IMG/VR virus record: IMGVR_UViG_3300010368_000042
Location: 1-35,099 of that record
Reading direction: 5' to 3' (one strand)
Source of the DNA: a virus
Length of the DNA: 35,099 nucleotides
The stretch's first letter is position 1. Each line of letters begins with the position of its first letter. Under the pieces are notes generated by a model. That model ran no database searches. It was not told where the DNA came from and worked only from the letters and a program-made list of their open reading frames with translations. Positions 32,051 to 35,099 of this stretch are shown piece after piece. Made by a program: the position numbers and the translations under genes.

Positions 32051-34063
32051 ATGGGTAATATATCAAGTATATTCGGCCAAGCTTTCACGCCGCCAACAGA
32101 TAAGATTTTAGATAGTCCTGAAATACAATTACAAGATGCCATGTTAGAACATGGCTTAACGCCGCCTGACCATATTATTATGGATGGTAAGTTAAGACGA
32201 TTCACTAGCGGAACTAAAGGCCAAGGCGGCCAAGGAGATAAAACCGGCTGGTACGTCTGCTTCGATGGTGATATGCCTGCCGGAAAATTCGGTGATTGGC
32301 GATCAAGCATAGAAGTAAACTTTCGTGCCGACATTGGCCGTAAATTTACTATGCAAGAGGAAATGGCTAATAGTAGGCGGATGCAAGAAGTCAAGGCCTT
32401 ACGCGATGCCGAGTTAGAACGTTCTCACAGCCTGGCAGCTAACACAGTACAAACAATATGGGATAACGCCACACACGCCACACACGAGCATGGCTATCTA
32501 TCGCGCAAGGGCATACAGTCTAATGGCGCTAGGGTAACAGGTGACGGGCGTTTAATCGTGCCGTTATATGATAAAGATAACGAATTATGCAGCCTACAAT
32601 ATATTAGTATTGATGGTGAAAAACGCTATCATTCAGGCGGCCTAACACTTGATTGCTTTAATGCTCTAGGTATAGAGGATAGAAAATCAACCATATACGT
32701 GGCCGAGGGATTTGCAACTAGCGCATCCATATATGAAGAAACAGACCAGCTCACATACATAGCGTATAGCGCATCTAATATACCTAACGTGGTAAAGCAT
32801 ATCCGTGAAGTCTATGGTATTAGCCAAGATATATGCGTGGTAGCTGATAATGATGAAAGCGGTGTTGGTCAAAAATATGCAGATCAGGCTAGTGCTAAGT
32901 ATGGTTGTCGTGTCGTATTGCCGCCTAATAAGGGTGATGCTAATGATTATATTCAATCAGGAGGTGATCTAAAGTCACTACTTATGCCTACCGTTGACAA
33001 TTGGTTAATACAAGCCGATGACTTTAGCAATCAACCAGCACCCATATCATGGTTAGTAAAAGGCTGGATTCAAGACAATGCCTTAATTATGGTGCATGGC
33101 CCAAGTGGTGGTGGTAAGACTTTTGTTGTTTTAGATTGGTGTTTAACTATCTCAGGCGGTGTAGATCATTGGTTTGATAATAAGGTTAAAAACGGCTCAA
33201 TCATTTACTTAGCAGGTGAGGGTCATCATGGCTTGCGCGGTCGCGTGGCAGCATGGAAACACGCTCGAGGCGTAGATAAGCTTGATATGTGGCTAAGCCG
33301 TGAAGGGTGCGATTTAAACACGCCAGAAGGTTATCAGCGCGTAGTCAATAACATTCGTGCGCTAGATATTAAACCTAAGATGATCGTTGTCGATACGCTT
33401 CATCGCTTCTTATTAGGTGATGAGAATAGCAGCCAAGATGCTAAAACCATGCTAGATGCTTGCAGCGGCATTATGAATGAGTTTGGTTGTAGTGTATGCC
33501 TTGTTCACCATACAGGCGTTAGCGATGAAGCACAGCATAGGGCGCGAGGTTCTAGTGCTTGGCGTGGTGCATTAGATATTGAGATCAGTATAGTGCCGGC
33601 TAAGAATGACACGCCTATTCAGATCGTTCAACGTAAATCTAAAGATGCTGAGTTAGCTAGTGATCTTTTTTGTACGCTAGAAACAGTTGCTATACCTGGC
33701 TGGTTTGATGAGGATAACGAGGCTGTTACCAGTGCTGTAGTAAAAGAAGCCGAGGCTTTAGATGCTAAACCTAAACAAGATAGTAAGTTAAATGAAGCTA
33801 AAAAGACAATCCAAAGGGCTTGGTTTGCTTCTGATTGTGAAGAAAGAGAGTCAACACCATACGTTAGCCGGTCTGCATTAAAGGGTATTTTGTCTAAAGA
33901 TGGACTAAAAGAACGTACCATTATTAACATAATGACACCGTCAAGAAGTGATGGATTGATCAATTTATTGGTTAATTCAGAAACAATTGAACTATATGAG
34001 CATGGTTATTTGATCGTAGATAATGCTTTTTCTAGTGCTTTAATGTTATCTAAAATAGGCTAA
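32051..34063 (+). CDS. Primase-helicase (Toprim + RecA-like helicase)
   Basis: The 670-aa protein is the likely replication initiator/helicase. The N-terminal half is primase-like: FDGDMPAGKFGDW (71-83), TIYVAEGFATSASIYE with Glu219, and VVADNDESG with Asp266/268 of the Toprim fold. The C-terminal half is a RepA/DnaB-like ATPase: HGPSGGGKT (Walker A, 349-357), IYLAGEGHHGLRGR, MIVVDTLHRFLLGDE (Walker B) and LVHHTG. It has no N-terminal zinc-finger. A good SD (AGAGG) precedes it, and the hexamer-repeat array begins six bases after its stop. Confidence 0.92.
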   Translation: MGNISSIFGQAFTPPTDKILDSPEIQLQDAMLEHGLTPPDHIIMDGKLRRFTSGTKGQGGQGDKTGWYVCFDGDMPAGKFGDWRSSIEVNFRADIGRKFTMQEEMANSRRMQEVKALRDAELERSHSLAANTVQTIWDNATHATHEHGYLSRKGIQSNGARVTGDGRLIVPLYDKDNELCSLQYISIDGEKRYHSGGLTLDCFNALGIEDRKSTIYVAEGFATSASIYEETDQLTYIAYSASNIPNVVKHIREVYGISQDICVVADNDESGVGQKYADQASAKYGCRVVLPPNKGDANDYIQSGGDLKSLLMPTVDNWLIQADDFSNQPAPISWLVKGWIQDNALIMVHGPSGGGKTFVVLDWCLTISGGVDHWFDNKVKNGSIIYLAGEGHHGLRGRVAAWKHARGVDKLDMWLSREGCDLNTPEGYQRVVNNIRALDIKPKMIVVDTLHRFLLGDENSSQDAKTMLDACSGIMNEFGCSVCLVHHTGVSDEAQHRARGSSAWRGALDIEISIVPAKNDTPIQIVQRKSKDAELASDLFCTLETVAIPGWFDEDNEAVTSAVVKEAEALDAKPKQDSKLNEAKKTIQRAWFASDCEERESTPYVSRSALKGILSKDGLKERTIINIMTPSRSDGLINLLVNSETIELYEHGYLIVDNAFSSALMLSKIG

Positions 34064-34068
34064 AAGTT

Positions 34069-34181
34069 TTACCCTTTTTTACCCTGAGGGTAATTTAGGG
34101 TAAAGGGTAAAAAAGTGACAAAAAACGCATATTCTTTACCCTCCCTTACCCCTTACCCTTTAGGGTAAGGGTAAAGGGTAA
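34069..34181. repeat. TTACCC/GGGTAA hexamer array, candidate origin (iterons)
   Basis: Eleven perfect hexamers lie in 113 bp. TTACCC starts at 34069, 34079, 34136, 34146 and 34153; GGGTAA at 34088, 34098, 34105, 34163, 34169 and 34176. They form two blocks, each with TTACCC copies facing GGGTAA copies, so each block is a large inverted repeat; the second has perfect 8-bp arms CCTTACCC/GGGTAAGG around TTTA. Degenerate copies follow at 34203 and 34217. An AT-rich stretch to 34270 is next. Its place after the primase-helicase gene suggests an origin; regulator sites or a terminator are alternatives. Confidence 0.6.
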
Positions 34182-34282
34182 AGATGCAGTTGCGAATTTT
34201 TAGGGTGTTTGTTTTAGGGTAGGTATTGTTTAGTTGTATAATAATCTTTCAGTAATGATTTTAATTAAATTGGAGTAATAAA

Positions 34283-34570
34283 ATGAAAAAGTTATTAAGT
34301 ATTAGTTTGATTGGTTTGTTTTTAGGTGGTTGTGTAAGCATGGAGCAAATGGTAGAACGTGAAGGTGCTAAACATAATGCACCGCGATGGAAAATAGATG
34401 CGGTTAAGCATGGTTGCATTTCAGGTCGTGCTGATGGTGGTGATATGTACAGTAGATTTATAAAGGACTATGATCAGTACAAGACTAATTCTGACTATGC
34501 TATGGTCTATGATGATAGTTATAAAACATGCAGGGCTAGGTATGAATCTACTATGAGGAGTTATCGGTAA
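34283..34570 (+). CDS. Small lipoprotein
   Basis: The 95-aa protein has a signal peptide (KKLLSISLIGLFL) with lipobox LGGC, so Cys17 would be lipidated. The mature part (SMEQMVEREGAKHNAPRW … KTCRARYESTMRSYR) has two more Cys and many charges. It is preceded by TGGAGTAATAAA and a TATAAT box at 34237-34242, so it may have its own promoter. It lies outside the lysis block, as extra genes (morons) often do. Superinfection exclusion by masking a receptor, as with phage lipoproteins such as Cor or Llp, is possible but not shown. Confidence 0.78.
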   Translation: MKKLLSISLIGLFLGGCVSMEQMVEREGAKHNAPRWKIDAVKHGCISGRADGGDMYSRFIKDYDQYKTNSDYAMVYDDSYKTCRARYESTMRSYR

Positions 34571-34653
34571 TGGTTAGACTAGAGATCATCACATGCTGCA
34601 TGATATGCTTTGGTGTAATACTTAACACGGTTAATGTTCTATGGCATTGGTAG
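34570..34653 (+). CDS. 27-aa hydrophobic peptide, possible
   Basis: The ATG overlaps the lipoprotein stop (TAATG) and the TAG lies inside the HNH start region. The peptide is hydrophobic with three Cys (EIITCCMICFGVILNTVNVL) and would be a single membrane span. It bridges the gap between lipoprotein and HNH, so it may simply couple translation. Evidence is only the overlap and composition. Confidence 0.4.
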   Translation: MVRLEIITCCMICFGVILNTVNVLWHW

Positions 34654-34961
34654 GTAAGGCTCATCAATACCATAACCTGTATAATACTAAGCAATGGCAG
34701 CGTTTAAGATACTATCAACTGTTAAGCAATCCGTTATGTAAGTATTGTTCTGATGCTGGTTTGATTGTCAATGCAAAGATCGTTGACCATATCAAACCAC
34801 ATAAGGGCGATGAATCGCTGATGTTCAATGCAGATAACCTGCAATCATTATGCAAACATTGTCATGATAAAGTTAAGGCAACGATTGAGCGTAAAGGTTA
34901 TCTGATTGGTAGTGATGCAAGTGGTATGCCAGCAGATAAAACATCGCATTGGTATAAGTGA
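34641..34961 (+). CDS. HNH endonuclease
   Basis: The 106-aa protein has the HNH motif with zinc-binding Cys: CKYC (33-36), VDHIKPHKGDESLMFNADNL (48-67) with the His of the first H, the Asn of the middle, and CKHCHDKV (71-78). It is the HK97 gp74 type that works with the terminase in packaging, and it lies at the packaging end of the window as expected. The upstream 27-aa frame overlaps its start. Confidence 0.9.
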   Translation: MALVGKAHQYHNLYNTKQWQRLRYYQLLSNPLCKYCSDAGLIVNAKIVDHIKPHKGDESLMFNADNLQSLCKHCHDKVKATIERKGYLIGSDASGMPADKTSHWYK

Positions 34962-35056
34962 TTTAAACGCTGTATAAGCTACTTAAATATAAACATAGCG
35001 CGTAGTATTAACAAAAAATTTAACGAGCTTTAAGACGCTATAACGTGCGTTTAAAT
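34961..35056. repeat. 10-bp inverted repeat bracketing the HNH-terminase gap (candidate packaging site)
   Basis: ATTTAAACGC (34961-34970) and GCGTTTAAAT (35047-35056) are a perfect inverted pair 76 bp apart. The gap holds no gene. GGGTAG and GGGTAA occur just after it (35057 and 35067). Position between HNH and the terminase genes is where cos or terminase-binding sites are often found, but nothing visible shows cleavage. Confidence 0.4.
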
Positions 35057-35099
35057 GGGTAGGGGTGGGTAAAAAGTCAAAAGCCTTATCCTCAAAGAC

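Noticed and set aside
32035-32394. 119-aa minus-strand frame over the primase start
   Set aside because: Antisense shadow of a well-supported Toprim-helicase gene.
34069-34181. CRISPR array or telomere repeats
   Set aside because: The hexamer copies are in both orientations with irregular 6-10 bp steps and no spacers of constant size; no cas or telomere-resolvase gene is present.
1-35099. Prophage with integrase, attachment sites or lysogeny genes
   Set aside because: No integrase, excisionase, CI-like repressor or bacterial gene was seen; only a Cro-size HTH protein.
1-35099. tRNA genes
   Set aside because: No cloverleaf-like segment was seen in the few gene-free gaps; a scan with a tRNA finder would be decisive.

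Overview
The window is almost all of one tailed dsDNA phage genome: a siphovirus with an HK97-type head and a lambda-type tail, infecting a Gram-negative host. The host inference rests on an Rz/Rz1 spanin pair with an embedded lipoprotein and on lambda M/L/K/I/J tail-tip genes. The DNA is AT-rich and genes are packed with ATGA, GTGA or TAATG overlaps. I see no integrase, CI-type repressor, tRNA or CRISPR array, so lysogeny is not supported. The left end cuts a gene directly upstream of the large terminase (presumably the small terminase), and the right end stops just after an HNH gene, the usual neighbour of the terminases. The contig therefore looks like a nearly complete genome opened near the packaging genes.

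Layout. 1-4703 (+): small terminase end, large terminase, portal, prohead protease, capsid, then a UUCG-capped terminator. 4761-6703 (+): a short capsid-adjacent protein and a three-gene sugar-type cassette (GT42/MptE-like protein, SAM methyltransferase, GT-A glycosyltransferase). 6696-18723 (+): connectors, tail tube, tail chaperones with a textbook -1 frameshift, tape measure, M, L, K, I, J and tail fibre. 18720-21870 (+): lysis block (small membrane proteins, probable holin, M15 endolysin, HTH-metallophosphoesterase, Rz/Rz1). A bidirectional terminator at 21891-21916 separates the late genes from a convergent early block.

31647-21918 (-), read right to left: RecA-like ATPase (Sak4/AAA_24 type), Nmad5-like protein, conserved protein, DUF669 SSB-like protein, terminator, DNA methyltransferase, Cas4-like nuclease, Mom-like protein, SF2 helicase, small Cys protein, VRR-NUC nuclease, two mini membrane proteins, dUTPase, ThyX and small regulators. 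31804-34961 (+): Cro-size HTH protein, Toprim primase-helicase, an 11-copy TTACCC/GGGTAA array that is a candidate origin, a lipoprotein, a 27-aa peptide and HNH.

How it works together. The leftward block handles recombination, nucleotide supply (dUTPase plus ThyX) and probably DNA modification (Mom-like, Nmad5-like, methyltransferase). The short rightward block handles replication. The long rightward block builds, possibly glycosylates, and releases the virion. The most notable items are the paired-orientation hexamer array after the primase, the Mom/Nmad5 modification set, the glycan cassette whose first gene has its N-terminal fold in an ORF without a start codon, and a duplicated terminator-plus-RBS module.
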